A stretch of 64,000 bases of DNA from Citrobacter sp. On2M. Its GTDB lineage: Bacteria; Pseudomonadota; Gammaproteobacteria; Enterobacterales; Enterobacteriaceae. The stretch spans positions 744,001 to 808,000 of the forward strand of contig NZ_WPCV01000004.1 in the NCBI RefSeq assembly GCF_018035235.1, written 5' to 3'. The notes under the pieces are model-generated. The model did no database searches, was not told the DNA's origin, and saw nothing but the letters and a program-made list of their open reading frames with translations. The position numbers and the translations under genes are program-made. Each line of letters begins with the position of its first letter. Position 1 is the first letter of the stretch. Positions 1 to 13,750 of the stretch are shown piece by piece.

Positions 1-285
1 GGTGCTGAGTTGATGTGACTTAACCCAGGCGCTGAGTTGTTCATCATTCATCTTGTCGAGCCAGGCAGCAGACAGGTTCAGAGCGGAAGGTTCGTGTCCT
101 GAAGGGCCATTAAGCGACTGCGGCCAGCCGTTGTAAAAAGCGCTCTGACGGGTATCGATCGCCGCGCCTTGCTTTTGGTGTAACTGGTCGAGGGTGAGCG
201 TCTGTGCTGTTTCAGCAGCCCAGGAGGAAGCGCAAGCGAGCCCTAAAGCAAGTGCCAGCGCGGTCATTTGAGAAACACGTTTCAT
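1..285 (-). CDS. ynjE: YnjE, periplasmic thiosulfate sulfurtransferase (5' part only)
   Basis: The first 95 codons are present and the rest runs off the left edge. The product starts MKRVSQMTALALALGLACAS and continues to an SSWAAE-type signal-peptidase site, so it is exported. The residues after it (TLDQLHQKQGAAIDTRQS, FYNGWPQ) match the start of the three-domain rhodanese YnjE. Rhodaneses move sulfane sulfur from thiosulfate to an acceptor through a persulfidated cysteine; that cysteine lies outside the window. The gene is last in the ynjBCD row with 87 bp in front of it. Identification rests on the N-terminus and gene order only. Confidence 0.85.
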   Translation of the reverse strand, partial: MKRVSQMTALALALGLACASSWAAETAQTLTLDQLHQKQGAAIDTRQSAFYNGWPQSLNGPSGHEPSALNLSAAWLDKMNDEQLSAWVKSHQLST

Positions 286-372
286 CGAATAGCCCGACGT
301 TGAAAAAAGAGGACGACATTCTGTGCCGCCGGTTAAGTAAAAACCTTGCGTTAACGCAGCATATCGCCACAT

Positions 373-1005
373 TCACGCCCAGTTTTCCATCTGTAATACA
401 CGACCTGCTGGCGGGACATCCTGCGCGTCATGGGTAACCTGCACCACTGGAATACCCTGCTTACGTACCTCGGTAAAGACCCACTGACGAAAGGTATCAC
501 GCAGCGACGCGTCCAGCCGACTAAAGGGTTCATCAAGTAACAGTGCCTGGGGCTGAGCCAGTAGCGCGCGGAGCAGGGCGACACGCGAGCGTTGTCCGCC
601 GGAGAGCGACGCCGGATCGCGCGAATAAAAACCGGCCAGGTCCGCACGTGCGAGAGCGCTTTCCACCGCGTGTCGTCTGGCTGGTCCTTGCAGACTGGCG
701 GGCAGAGCCAGCAGTAAATTCTGCCCAACGCTGAAATGGTCAAACAACAACGCATCCTGGAACAGAATGCCAATCTGGCGCTGCGCCGTAGGCAGCGCGT
801 CAACGCGTCGTTCGTTGAGCCACAGCTCGCCTGATGCCTGAAACTGCGGCGACAACGCCCCGACCATCCACGAAAATAACGAAGACTTTCCGCTACCGGA
901 AGAACCCATAATTGTGACAATGTCACTTTTATCAACCTGAAAGGTAACGTTCTTCAGCAGCGCAGTCGCACCCTGGTACAACGAAACGTTTTGCACAATG
1001 AGCAT
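373..1005 (-). CDS. ynjD: YnjD, ABC transporter ATP-binding subunit
   Basis: A 210-residue ABC ATPase. Walker A is GSSGSGKSS near residue 39, the signature is LSGGQRSRVALLRA, and Walker B is ALLLDEPFSRLD. The ATG at 1005 is chosen because it overlaps the ynjC stop by one base (TAATG), the usual coupling in this operon; in-frame codons further upstream lie inside ynjC. It should energise import through YnjC with YnjB as the binding protein. The family resembles thiamine and Fe(III)/sulfate-type importers, but the substrate is not established. Confidence 0.92.
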   Translation of the reverse strand: MLIVQNVSLYQGATALLKNVTFQVDKSDIVTIMGSSGSGKSSLFSWMVGALSPQFQASGELWLNERRVDALPTAQRQIGILFQDALLFDHFSVGQNLLLALPASLQGPARRHAVESALARADLAGFYSRDPASLSGGQRSRVALLRALLAQPQALLLDEPFSRLDASLRDTFRQWVFTEVRKQGIPVVQVTHDAQDVPPAGRVLQMENWA

Positions 1006-2540
1006 TAGCGGAGTCCTTGTCGAAAGCGGCCAATCCATGCAGCGAGAAATGCGACCAGGGCGAAAATGGTGAGTGGCAACAGAAGTTGCCATAGCGCCTG
1101 GGTTGCCAGAATAGCAGTGCTACCGCCGCTGCTTAATGCGACCGCTTCGGTGGTTAACGTGGGAAAGCGCCCGGCACCTAACCACTGCGTCGGCATATAC
1201 TGGGCGATACTGACAGAGAATCCTACCGCGAAGGCAATCAGCGCCGGGCGAGCCAGTAGGGGACATTTTACCTGCCAGAATATGCGGATCCGTGTCCAGC
1301 CCAGCGTTTGCGCAATCAAAATCAATCGCGGGTCAATGCGCTGCCAGGCCGGTTTAAGCACAAATAGCATCCAGGGCATCACCCACAGCAGGTGGCCCCA
1401 GATAATGGTCATCATCAGTCCATCCTGTCCGGCATATAACGCCAGCAGATATTGTCCGGTTACCAGCGGTAGTGCGGGCAAAATCAGCGGTAGCCAGACC
1501 CAACGGTGTCCGGTTTGCGGCCCCCATTCCAGCCAGGCAAAAAGTATTAGCAGTGCCAGCAGGCTGGAGACAAGTCCCAGTTGCAGACTATTGCTGAGCG
1601 CCTCGCTATTTAGCGATGAATAGCTGGCGAGCAGCGCCAGAACCAGCGCGGATACCATACCGCTAAGGGGTAAAAGTTGTACTAACGAACGTTCGGTTGT
1701 ACAGGATGGAAAACGCAGGCGTTCACCGGTTACTGCGGGAATGGTGCGTCGCCAGGCGCGCCACAACAGATACCCTGCCAGCGCGATGATGAGGAGCAAC
1801 AGCACCAGCAACAGGCTGGCGAGCGCGCCTTTCGCCTGCTGCCCGGCATCGCCCTGACTGAGCCATTGCCAGCTCAATACGGCAAGCGTTGGCGGATTTC
1901 CGGGGCCAAGAACGATTGCCACATCCACAACGGAGAGTGACCAGGCGACAATCGCCAGCATCGCTTTACCTGAGGCAGGGGCGATTGAAGGCAGGATTAG
2001 CCAGTTCAGGCATTGCAGTCGGCTGTAGCCCAGCGAATCCAGAACGATAACCTGCTGCGAAAGGTGTTTTTCGCTCAGTTGGGCTGAGAGGAACCATAAC
2101 AAAAAGGCGCTTTCTTTCACCGCCAGCGTCACGCCAAGTCCAATGCCGTAACGGTCTGGCTGTGGGCTGAGGAACGGGAGCCATTGCCAGATTTTACCGC
2201 CTTCAGCAAAAATCAACAGCGCGCTGGTGGCGAAGGCAACGTGCGGAATCGCCAGCAGCCACGGAAGGCGCGAGCACAGACGCGCCCAGCCAGCGCCGGG
2301 CCATAAGGCGAGGATTGCCAGTAGTGCAATGATCAGTGCGCCGCCGGCAGCGAGTCCTGTGGAAACAAGCGTCGCCAGTAATGCCTGCGCAAGTTGAGGG
2401 TCGGCAAAGAGCGCCAGCCAATGGGTCAGACTAAGGGCTGGCACTATCAGAGAGAAAACCGCTGGCGCCAGCGGCAGATAAACTGCCACCATGATGGCCC
2501 AGAGTAGCAAAATTAATGCGTACCGTAGCGGCGTAGCCAT
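1005..2540 (-). CDS. ynjC: YnjC, fused ABC transporter permease
   Basis: A 511-residue inner-membrane protein with about twelve hydrophobic segments arranged as two permease halves, each with an EAA-type loop (for example DSLGYSRLQCLNWLILPSIA in the first half and AQTLGWTRIRIFWQVKCPLL in the second). It is therefore a ThiP-like fused permease that needs no second subunit. It begins 28 bp inside the 3' end of ynjB and ends on the ynjD start, so translation is coupled throughout. Length and sequence match E. coli YnjC. Confidence 0.93.
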   Translation of the reverse strand: MATPLRYALILLLWAIMVAVYLPLAPAVFSLIVPALSLTHWLALFADPQLAQALLATLVSTGLAAGGALIIALLAILALWPGAGWARLCSRLPWLLAIPHVAFATSALLIFAEGGKIWQWLPFLSPQPDRYGIGLGVTLAVKESAFLLWFLSAQLSEKHLSQQVIVLDSLGYSRLQCLNWLILPSIAPASGKAMLAIVAWSLSVVDVAIVLGPGNPPTLAVLSWQWLSQGDAGQQAKGALASLLLVLLLLIIALAGYLLWRAWRRTIPAVTGERLRFPSCTTERSLVQLLPLSGMVSALVLALLASYSSLNSEALSNSLQLGLVSSLLALLILFAWLEWGPQTGHRWVWLPLILPALPLVTGQYLLALYAGQDGLMMTIIWGHLLWVMPWMLFVLKPAWQRIDPRLILIAQTLGWTRIRIFWQVKCPLLARPALIAFAVGFSVSIAQYMPTQWLGAGRFPTLTTEAVALSSGGSTAILATQALWQLLLPLTIFALVAFLAAWIGRFRQGLR

Positions 2541-3682
2541 TCTTGTTCCAGAGCGTTTACCCAGGCGGCATGCGGTTCTGGCAGCACGGCGGGAAGTCCT
2601 TGCGGGATCCGTGCCAGCAGTGCATCACGTTGTTCGACGGGCAATTTTTGTGGATCAAGCACCGAAGGATCTCCCCAGACAGTTGAGTCGGCTTTACGCA
2701 GTTGTGCTTCGGGCGAAAGCAGGAAGTTTGCCACGACTTTTGCTCCTGCACTGGCGCGGGCATTCGCCGGAATGGCAACAAAGTGCACGTTGCCGAGCAT
2801 GCCCTGTGAGAAACCAAAACTGTAGCTGCTTTTAGGCAATTCGCCGCTGGCTACTTTTTGCTGCGCGTGGGCAGGGTTAAAGGTCAATGATAAACGCAGG
2901 GTTCCAGAATTGAGTAGCGCATCCATTCGTGCAGGCGAGGGCGGAAAGTCTTTACCTTCACGCCACAGTACAGGGTGCAGTGTATCAAGATAATGCCACA
3001 ATGGCGCGGTAACGTCGGCGAATGTGGCTGTATCTGGTGCGATTTTAAGCGCTTGTGGTTGCGTGGTGAGCGAAATTAACAACTGCTCCAGAAACGCCGT
3101 GCCGGTAAAGTCTGGTGGACGCGGATAGGTCACCGTGCCAGGATGCGCCTGGGCAAATTCTAGCAGCGCCTGTGGGGATTGCGGTGGCTGCGCGGTGAGA
3201 TCGCGCCTCGCGATGAAGGTTAGCTGTGCGCCACCCCAGGGGGATTCAGCCCCCTCGGTTGGAACGGAGAAATCTTCGCTCACCGGTTTTTGGGTATCAA
3301 CATAGCGCCAGTTAGGCAACGTTTGCGCCCACTGGGTTTGCAGCAGCCCGGCTTCTTTCAGCGTACGAAAATTTTCGCCGTTTACCCACAGTAAATCGAC
3401 AGACCCCCCGGTTTTTCGCCCGGATGCAGCTTCAGTCTGAATGCGTTTTACCGCGTCGGCGGCATCTGCGAGACGTACGATTTTCAGGTTTATGGCATAG
3501 TGTGTTTTCATCTCGCCGCTAACCCAGTCGAGATACTGGTTAACTGCGTTGTCGCCACCCCAGGCATTGAACCACACCGTCTGACCGCGGGCGTCATTTT
3601 TGATTTGCTGCCAGTCGGCATCCTGGGCAAACGTCGCCAGCGGACAGAGCAATAAACTCAGGCACAATAAGCAGTAACGCAT
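2513..3682 (-). CDS. ynjB: YnjB, periplasmic substrate-binding protein of the ynjBCD transporter
   Basis: A 389-residue exported protein. The start at 3682 gives a clean signal peptide (MRYCLLCLSLLLCPLATFAQ) and is preceded by GGAGAT; an in-frame extension further upstream would bury the signal peptide. The body has the features of a family 1 iron/thiamine-type binding protein, including WFNAWGGDNAVNQYLDW and a C-terminal WVNALEQEWLRRYG. The substrate is unproven. In E. coli K-12, as I recall, ynjA precedes ynjB; here ydjZ is directly upstream (31 bp) and no ynjA is present. Confidence 0.92.
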   Translation of the reverse strand: MRYCLLCLSLLLCPLATFAQDADWQQIKNDARGQTVWFNAWGGDNAVNQYLDWVSGEMKTHYAINLKIVRLADAADAVKRIQTEAASGRKTGGSVDLLWVNGENFRTLKEAGLLQTQWAQTLPNWRYVDTQKPVSEDFSVPTEGAESPWGGAQLTFIARRDLTAQPPQSPQALLEFAQAHPGTVTYPRPPDFTGTAFLEQLLISLTTQPQALKIAPDTATFADVTAPLWHYLDTLHPVLWREGKDFPPSPARMDALLNSGTLRLSLTFNPAHAQQKVASGELPKSSYSFGFSQGMLGNVHFVAIPANARASAGAKVVANFLLSPEAQLRKADSTVWGDPSVLDPQKLPVEQRDALLARIPQGLPAVLPEPHAAWVNALEQEWLRRYGTH

Positions 3683-3713
3683 AGTATCTCCATTGCTAAA
3701 AATGGGGGAATTC

Positions 3714-4412
3714 TCAGGTTTTTTTTCGTTGATGTTCAAGATACAGGCTTCTCGCCACTGAAATCATCACGCTCAGGGCGAACAGGATGAACAGGCCGGT
3801 TACAAACCAAAATGTACCGCCGGTTAACAGGCTACCCGCCCATGAATAGACGATAGTGGCGGGTAACTGGCCGATGCCGGTGGCAATGAAAAAATGGCGA
3901 AACCGAATCGAGGTCAGGCCTGCTGCGTAGCTTACCGGATCGAACGGTACAAAAGGTAACAGGCGACAGACAAGAATGGTGTGCTTGCCATAGCGCTCGA
4001 AAAAAGCGTCCATGTTGTTCAACACCGTTTTTCCGGTCAGTTTCTCCACCGCGCCACGGCCTAAAACGCGAGCAATAAAAAAGCACAGCGCCGCGCCGGT
4101 CATCGCGCTGCACCAGGACAGTACGCCGCCCCAAAATGCGCCAAACAGCGAGGCGTTGGCAAAGGTGATCACAAAGGCCGGAAGGGGGGCGACGATGGCC
4201 TGTAAGAGCATCAGGAAGAAAGAAACAACCGCCGCCTGAGTTCCGTAAGAACGAATGAAATTCTCAATGGCATGCTGATCGAGCGTGGCAAATGCCGCCA
4301 GGCTGGCGCGGAGAAAATCGCTCACACCAGGTATCCACGCCCACGCCATCAGCGCGAGCAGCAACAGGATAATCACTCCTGCCCGGTAGAAATGGATGCG
4401 TCGTTTTATCAT
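3714..4412 (-). CDS. ydjZ: YdjZ, TVP38/DedA-family membrane protein
   Basis: A 232-residue inner-membrane protein with five or six hydrophobic segments and the SNARE-associated/DedA core: LPAFVITFANASLFGAFWGG, a reentrant region followed by FFIARVLGRGAVEKLTG, then RLLPFVPFDPVSYAAGLT. DedA relatives act in lipid handling or proton-motive-force homeostasis; the role of YdjZ is unknown. Its ATG overlaps the stop of ydjX (ATGA), so it is normally translated by coupling to ydjX. The ydjY gene that separates the two in K-12 is missing. Confidence 0.9.
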   Translation of the reverse strand: MIKRRIHFYRAGVIILLLLALMAWAWIPGVSDFLRASLAAFATLDQHAIENFIRSYGTQAAVVSFFLMLLQAIVAPLPAFVITFANASLFGAFWGGVLSWCSAMTGAALCFFIARVLGRGAVEKLTGKTVLNNMDAFFERYGKHTILVCRLLPFVPFDPVSYAAGLTSIRFRHFFIATGIGQLPATIVYSWAGSLLTGGTFWFVTGLFILFALSVMISVARSLYLEHQRKKT

Positions 4413-5117
4413 TTATCTGCGCACTCGTGAGGAGCTGATGGATCGACATGCTTATAACGAGCCCAGGCTTTGGCAGCCTGTACGAGGACAAAAAGCGCCA
4501 GCCCCGCAACGCTGAGCTCACCGATAAATGTCCAACTAATTCCTTCGCTGGCCAGTTCGTGCGACATCAGCGTATAGATAAAGATGCCAGGTAAGGTGGT
4601 TACAGCAGATATCACGGTAAATGACCAGAACGGAATGGCCGTCAGCCCATAGGCGTAGTTTTGAATGTTATAAGGGAACAGCGGCACGAGGCGGGTGAGG
4701 ATAAGAAAGTCAACTCCGCTATGGGCAATGCCTTTTTCGATAGCCTGAAACATTGCCGTATGCCCAGCGTATTTTTGCAGCAGTTCCCGGCCCAGCCAGC
4801 GAGCCAGCAAAAAAGACAGCGATGAAGCCACAGTTGCCGCCACTAATGAGATAACCGTCCCGGTCACGGGGCCAAACAGCACACCGCCAACGATCACCAG
4901 GATGCTGCCTGGGATGAGACACAACGCCGCGAGAATAAACAGCAGGATAAAAAGCGTATAGCCGAATATGCCGCTCTGGCGGATGACGTCTTGTAAATGA
5001 TGGAAATTAGTTATCAGGTCGGTCAGACCGTAATGATGGAAAACACCCGCCAGAACGCAGAACAGGGCCCCGACAATCAGCAGCCGGTATTCTGCTTTAT
5101 GCGAACTTCTTTTTCAT
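4409..5117 (-). pseudogene. ydjX: ydjX, TVP38/DedA-family protein, frameshifted at codons 2-4
   Basis: From about 5108 down to 4409 the frame encodes an uninterrupted YdjX-like protein: KAEYRLLIVGALFCVLAG, GFLGYTL-type helix, LIPGSILVIVGGVLFGP, FLLARWLGRELL, RLVPLFPYNIQNYAYGLT. The only well-placed start is ATG at 5117-5115, with AGGAGA six bases upstream, but it opens a different frame and stops after six codons (MKKKFA). The span 5117-4409 is 709 bp, one base too many. Removing one base, for example from the A5 tract (5110-5114), would give a 235-residue protein, the family length. A shortened product from an internal codon (for example ATG 4924, 171 residues) is possible but would lose the first membrane segments. 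It could be a real mutation or a homopolymer base-calling error. Confidence 0.75.
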
Positions 5118-5246
5118 GGGGGTTCTCCTGTAAAACTGAGTGCAATGCAGCATTTTCATCAGCGAAAAGTGCGCGCGAAGATATAGTAAAATTCCGACTA
5201 CAACAATGAATTACCGTTGCTTTATTGATTTTGCACCAAATAAACA

Positions 5247-5273
5247 CACTCTCCAGGCCTGGCCCGGAGAGTG
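5247..5273 (-). terminator. Hairpin downstream of xthA
   Basis: CACTCTCC pairs with GGAGAGTG around a GC-rich interior, and on the minus strand it is followed by TGTTTATTT. It lies just after the xthA stop and probably ends that transcript. It also separates xthA from the ydjX leader. Confidence 0.6.
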
Positions 5274-5288
5274 CAAAAACGCAAAAGA

Positions 5289-6095
5289 TTAGACGCGGAA
5301 TTTAGCCCATACCGGCGCATGATCGGACGGCTTTTCCATGCTGCGAATTTCATAATCGATGCCGGTTTCTTCGCAGCGCTCCGCCAGCGGGTTGCTCGCC
5401 AGCAGCAGATCGATACGCAGGCCACGGTTATCGTCAAAGCCTTTTGAGCGGTAATCAAACCACGAGAACTGGTCGTTCTTTTCAGGATAGGCGTGACGGT
5501 AGGTATCCACCAGACCCCAGCCCAGCAGACGCTCCATCCACTCGCGCTCTTCCGGCAGGAAGGAGCATTTTCCGGTACGCAGCCAGCGTTTACGGTTCTC
5601 TTCGCCAATGCCGATATCGAGATCGGTTGGGCTAATATTCATATCGCCCATGATCAATACCGGATTGTCGCGCTTCAGCTCTGTCTCAAGATAGTTTTGC
5701 AGGTTCTGATAAAACGCGGCTTTGGCCGGGAATTTGGTTTCATGGTCACGGCTTTCGCCCTGCGGGAAATAACCGTTGATCACCGTGATGCTGCCCAGAG
5801 GAGACGGAATTTCCGCCATGATGATACGACGCTGCGCCTCTTCGCCATCGCCTGGGAAGCCACGACGCACCGCAATTGGTGTTTCTTTTGTTAACAACGC
5901 GACGCCGTAATGACCTTTCTGGCCATGATAAAAGACGTTATAACCGAGTTTTGCCACCTCTTCGAGAGGGAACATATCGTCGTGGACTTTTGTCTCCTGT
6001 AAGCCAATCACATCCGGTTGGTGTTTTTCGACAATGGCTGCCAGTTGATGGGGACGGGCCCGCAGGCCGTTGATATTAAAAGAGACAAATTTCAT
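5289..6095 (-). CDS. xthA: Exodeoxyribonuclease III
   Basis: The 268-residue product starts [18 protein letters not shown] and matches ExoIII in length. It is the main AP endonuclease and 3'-5' exonuclease of base excision repair. Catalytic motifs of the endonuclease/exonuclease/phosphatase fold are all visible: LQETK (Glu34), [11 protein letters not shown], and the C-terminal SDHAPVWA with the catalytic histidine. The start at 6095 is set by homology and follows CACTGCCACTTTGCAAG-type leader sequence; upstream in-frame codons are not conserved in the family. It is monocistronic and divergent from astC. Confidence 0.96.
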   Translation of the reverse strand: MKFVSFNINGLRARPHQLAAIVEKHQPDVIGLQETKVHDDMFPLEEVAKLGYNVFYHGQKGHYGVALLTKETPIAVRRGFPGDGEEAQRRIIMAEIPSPLGSITVINGYFPQGESRDHETKFPAKAAFYQNLQNYLETELKRDNPVLIMGDMNISPTDLDIGIGEENRKRWLRTGKCSFLPEEREWMERLLGWGLVDTYRHAYPEKNDQFSWFDYRSKGFDDNRGLRIDLLLASNPLAERCEETGIDYEIRSMEKPSDHAPVWAKFRV

Positions 6096-6358
6096 AGTCA
6101 CTGCCACTTTGCAAGATGAATAGTGCAAGGATGGTAGCAGAATTTCTGCAGACTGACTGCTTCTTGTCACGTGATTCCAACAATGATTGCTAATGGTGTT
6201 AACGATGGAGCAAAAACTGCACCGTTTTGGCGCGAAGCGCGTCGGAATGGGGCAATAATTTCCGAAAAATTTCGTATACGATCACAATTCCAGAATTATA
6301 TTTGGCGACTGAATAAAACTGCGTTTTTTCCTCTGTTTAGTCGCCTGATGTGCAAACA

Positions 6359-6388
6359 TATTCACTTTATATGCACATATAGTGAATA
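6359..6388. repeat. Interrupted palindrome in the xthA-astC spacer
   Basis: TATTCACT and AGTGAATA form perfect 8-bp arms around 14 AT-rich bases that include TATATGCACATATA. It lies about 90 bp upstream of the astC sigma-54 promoter, where activator or ArgR-type sites would be expected. The half sites point outward compared with a canonical ArgR box, so the protein that binds is unknown. Confidence 0.5.
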
Positions 6389-6452
6389 TCGTCACGTTGT
6401 AACTTGTTGATATTCCGTCCTGGACCTCCGTTTATGCACTTTTTTCGCTGGC

Positions 6453-6468
6453 TGGCACGAACCCTGCA
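6453..6468 (+). promoter_or_regulatory. Sigma-54 promoter of astCADBE
   Basis: TGGCACGAACCCTGCA has the invariant GG (6454-6455) and GC (6466-6467) at the exact -24/-12 spacing, which puts the start near 6479. In E. coli and Salmonella the ast operon is known to be nitrogen-regulated through sigma-54 and NtrC, which fits. The 444-bp xthA-astC spacer is otherwise AT-rich regulatory DNA without a gene. Confidence 0.85.
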
Positions 6469-6503
6469 ATCTACATTTACACCGCAAACACTATATTTAT
6501 TAA

Positions 6504-11598
<5,095 letters not shown>

Positions 11599-11606
<8 letters not shown>

Positions 11607-12564
11607 TTTTCTGACCCAAACGCTTGCAGGGATAACCCCCGAGCAAACCAAGGGCACCGCTCGCGGTTTTTCATGGCAGTGGCTCGGCTACGGGATTCTG
11701 GAGCTGACGCCGGACGCACCGGTCGAACATTCTCTGGTGCTGTCAGCGGGGATCCACGGCAATGAAACGGCCCCGGTAGAGATCCTGGATTCATTGCTGT
11801 CCAGTCTGTTTCGCGGTGAGTTGACGCTGACATGGCGGCTGCTGGTGATTCTGGGCAACCCACTGGCGCTGGCGGCGGGAAAACGGTATTGCCATAGCGA
11901 CCTGAACCGAATGTTTGGCGGCCGTTGGCAGGTTCTCGCCGCGAGTGATGAAACGCAACGTGCCCATGAGCTTGAGCTGTGTCTGGAAGATTTTTATACG
12001 CGCGCGCAAGAGTCAGTACGCTGGCATCTGGATCTGCATACCGCGATTCGCGGCTCACAGCATCTGCGTTTTGGCGTGCTGCCACAACGAAATATTGCCT
12101 GGGACGAAGATTTTCTGGGGTGGTTGGGAGATGCAGGACTTGAGGCGCTGGTGTTCCATCAGACGCCTGGCGGTACGTTCACCCATTTTAGCGCTGAACA
12201 TTTTGGCGCGCTGGCCTGTACACTGGAACTGGGTAAAGCGCTGCCGTTTGGGCAAAACGATCTGTCCCAGTTTGCGCAGACGGCGGATGCGCTGGCGAGG
12301 CTGCTGCAAGGCGAGCGAATGCCTGCAGGAAAAACATCTCCGCTGCGTTACCGCGTGGTATCGCAAATCACGCGACGTAGCGACGATTTCATTCTTCATA
12401 TGGATAACCAGACGCTCAACTTTACCCCTTTTAAAGAGGGAACTTTGCTGGCGCAGGACGGTGATGAACGTTTTATTGTCACCCATGATGTTGAATACGT
12501 TCTCTTTCCGAATCCCAGTGTGGCCTGTGGTTTACGTGCCGGGTTGATGCTCCAAAAAATGTGA
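11599..12564 (+). CDS. astE: Succinylglutamate desuccinylase
   Basis: The 321-residue zinc hydrolase of the M14/AstE-AspA family splits succinylglutamate into succinate and glutamate and ends the pathway. Zinc ligands are visible in [10 protein letters not shown] (His and Glu) and DLHTAIRG (His). The ATG follows GGAGAG and overlaps the astB end by 8 bp. It is the last gene of the operon and a hairpin follows its stop. Confidence 0.96.
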
Positions 12565-12575
12565 TAAATATATAT

Positions 12576-12608
12576 GCCCTGATGGTTTATTCCTAAGGGC
12601 TTATTTTT
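12576..12608 (+). terminator. Probable terminator of the ast operon
   Basis: GCCCT and AGGGC are separated by 15 bases and followed by TTATTTTT, 12 bp after the astE stop. The stem is short, so efficiency is uncertain. Confidence 0.5.
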
Positions 12609-12746
12609 GCGTGCTGTTTTTATTTATTACGGATTATTCCTGGTGAATTGCTTTCTTAATAATCAGGGTTCAGGTATAGTTCTTCATAATCCTTTCAAAA
12701 TCATCCTGTTGTGATTTTTTATTGCAACTCTGCGCAATTTATTCTT

Positions 12747-12764
12747 TTTTTCTTCATAATTGAT
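12747..12764 (+). promoter_or_regulatory. BaeR box upstream of spy
   Basis: TTTTTCTTCATAATTGAT matches the published BaeR box TTTTTCTCCATDATTGGC at 15 of 18 positions and lies 150 bp before spy. In E. coli spy is activated by both BaeR and CpxR. The 349-bp astE-spy spacer holds this box and AT-rich promoter sequence, and no gene that I can see. Confidence 0.75.
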
Positions 12765-12913
12765 GAAAATTTGTTTTTTATACTTTCACTGTTTTACCGT
12801 TACTCTGATTAATTGACGCTTAAGCCGGTAAAGTTAATCTCGTCAACACGACATCACATTGCATAAGAGTCGCATGAGTGTCGTAAAAATAACTGAAAGA
12901 AAGGATAGAAATT

Positions 12914-13399
12914 ATGCGTAAACTGACTGCTCTGTTTGTTGCCTCTACTCTGGCCCTGGGCGCTGCCAACCTGGCCCACGCCGCTGACACGACAACAGCT
13001 GCGCCAGCTGATGCCAAACCGATGATGCACCACAACGGTAAATTCGCCCCGCATCACGACATGATGTTCAAAGACCTGAACCTGACCGATGCGCAGAAAC
13101 AGCAGATTCGCGAGATCATGAAAGGTCAGCGTGACCAGATGAAACGTCCGCCGCTGGAGGAGCGTCGCGCGATGCACGACATTATTGCCAGCGATAGCTT
13201 CGATAAAGCGAAGGCCGAAGCGCAGATTGCGAAGATGGAAGAACAGCGCAAAGCCAACATGCTGGCGCATATGGAAACCCAGAACAAGATTTACAACATT
13301 TTAACCCCGGAACAGAAAAAGCAGTTTAATGCCAATTTTGAGAAGCGTCTGACAGAACGTGCGGCGCAGAAGGGTAAAATGCCACAAGCTGCCGAGTAA
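12914..13399 (+). CDS. spy: Spy, periplasmic ATP-independent chaperone
   Basis: The 161-residue product has a signal peptide (MRKLTALFVASTLALGAANL, cut after AHA) and a helical, highly charged mature part. It carries the two LTxxQ motifs of the Spy/CpxP family, LTDAQKQQ and LTPEQKKQ. Spy forms a cradle-shaped dimer that prevents aggregation of unfolded periplasmic proteins under envelope stress. A ribosome site (GAAAGAAAGGA) precedes the ATG. It is monocistronic. Confidence 0.96.
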   Translation: MRKLTALFVASTLALGAANLAHAADTTTAAPADAKPMMHHNGKFAPHHDMMFKDLNLTDAQKQQIREIMKGQRDQMKRPPLEERRAMHDIIASDSFDKAKAEAQIAKMEEQRKANMLAHMETQNKIYNILTPEQKKQFNANFEKRLTERAAQKGKMPQAAE

Positions 13400-13471
13400 T
13401 CGTTCAGCGTTTACACTAAATCATTCATGCTGTGTGTCCTGATTGCCGCACAGTGTGAAACCAAACTCAAG

Positions 13472-13528
13472 ACCGCCGCTCTTGTCCACAATACGTTTAT
13501 CGTGGTGGGCAGGATCGGCGGTTTTTTC
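13472..13528 (+). terminator. Long hairpin with T-tract after spy
   Basis: ACCGCCG and CGGCGGT enclose a second, imperfect stem (GTCCAC with GTGGTGGGC) and are followed by TTTTTTCTTT. It lies about 75 bp after spy and should terminate spy transcription. Its size, and a further small stem just upstream (CTGTG/CACAG, 13430-13453), leave room for a stable 3'-UTR-derived RNA. The rest of the 351-bp spy-ves gap shows nothing recognisable. Confidence 0.6.
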
Positions 13529-13750
13529 TTTACCGCCTCTTGCACCGCGCTTGTGACACGTTATTCTCCTGAAGCCCGCGAAAATTCCACCGGGACGACG
13601 CGTCAGTCTTTTTTGCAAAACACCGGGTTCATCGCTAAGGCAAATCAACTCTGCTGCCGATAACAATAATCTGCAGGGTTAACATAACAATGATGATTTA
13701 TGGCTGCCAGTTTACGGTGGGGTGCCGTACTGCGCCTTTCTGGAGGGATG

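Noticed and set aside
13427..13663. 78-codon open frame between spy and ves
   Set aside because: It contains the spy terminator hairpin, lacks a ribosome site and resembles nothing known.
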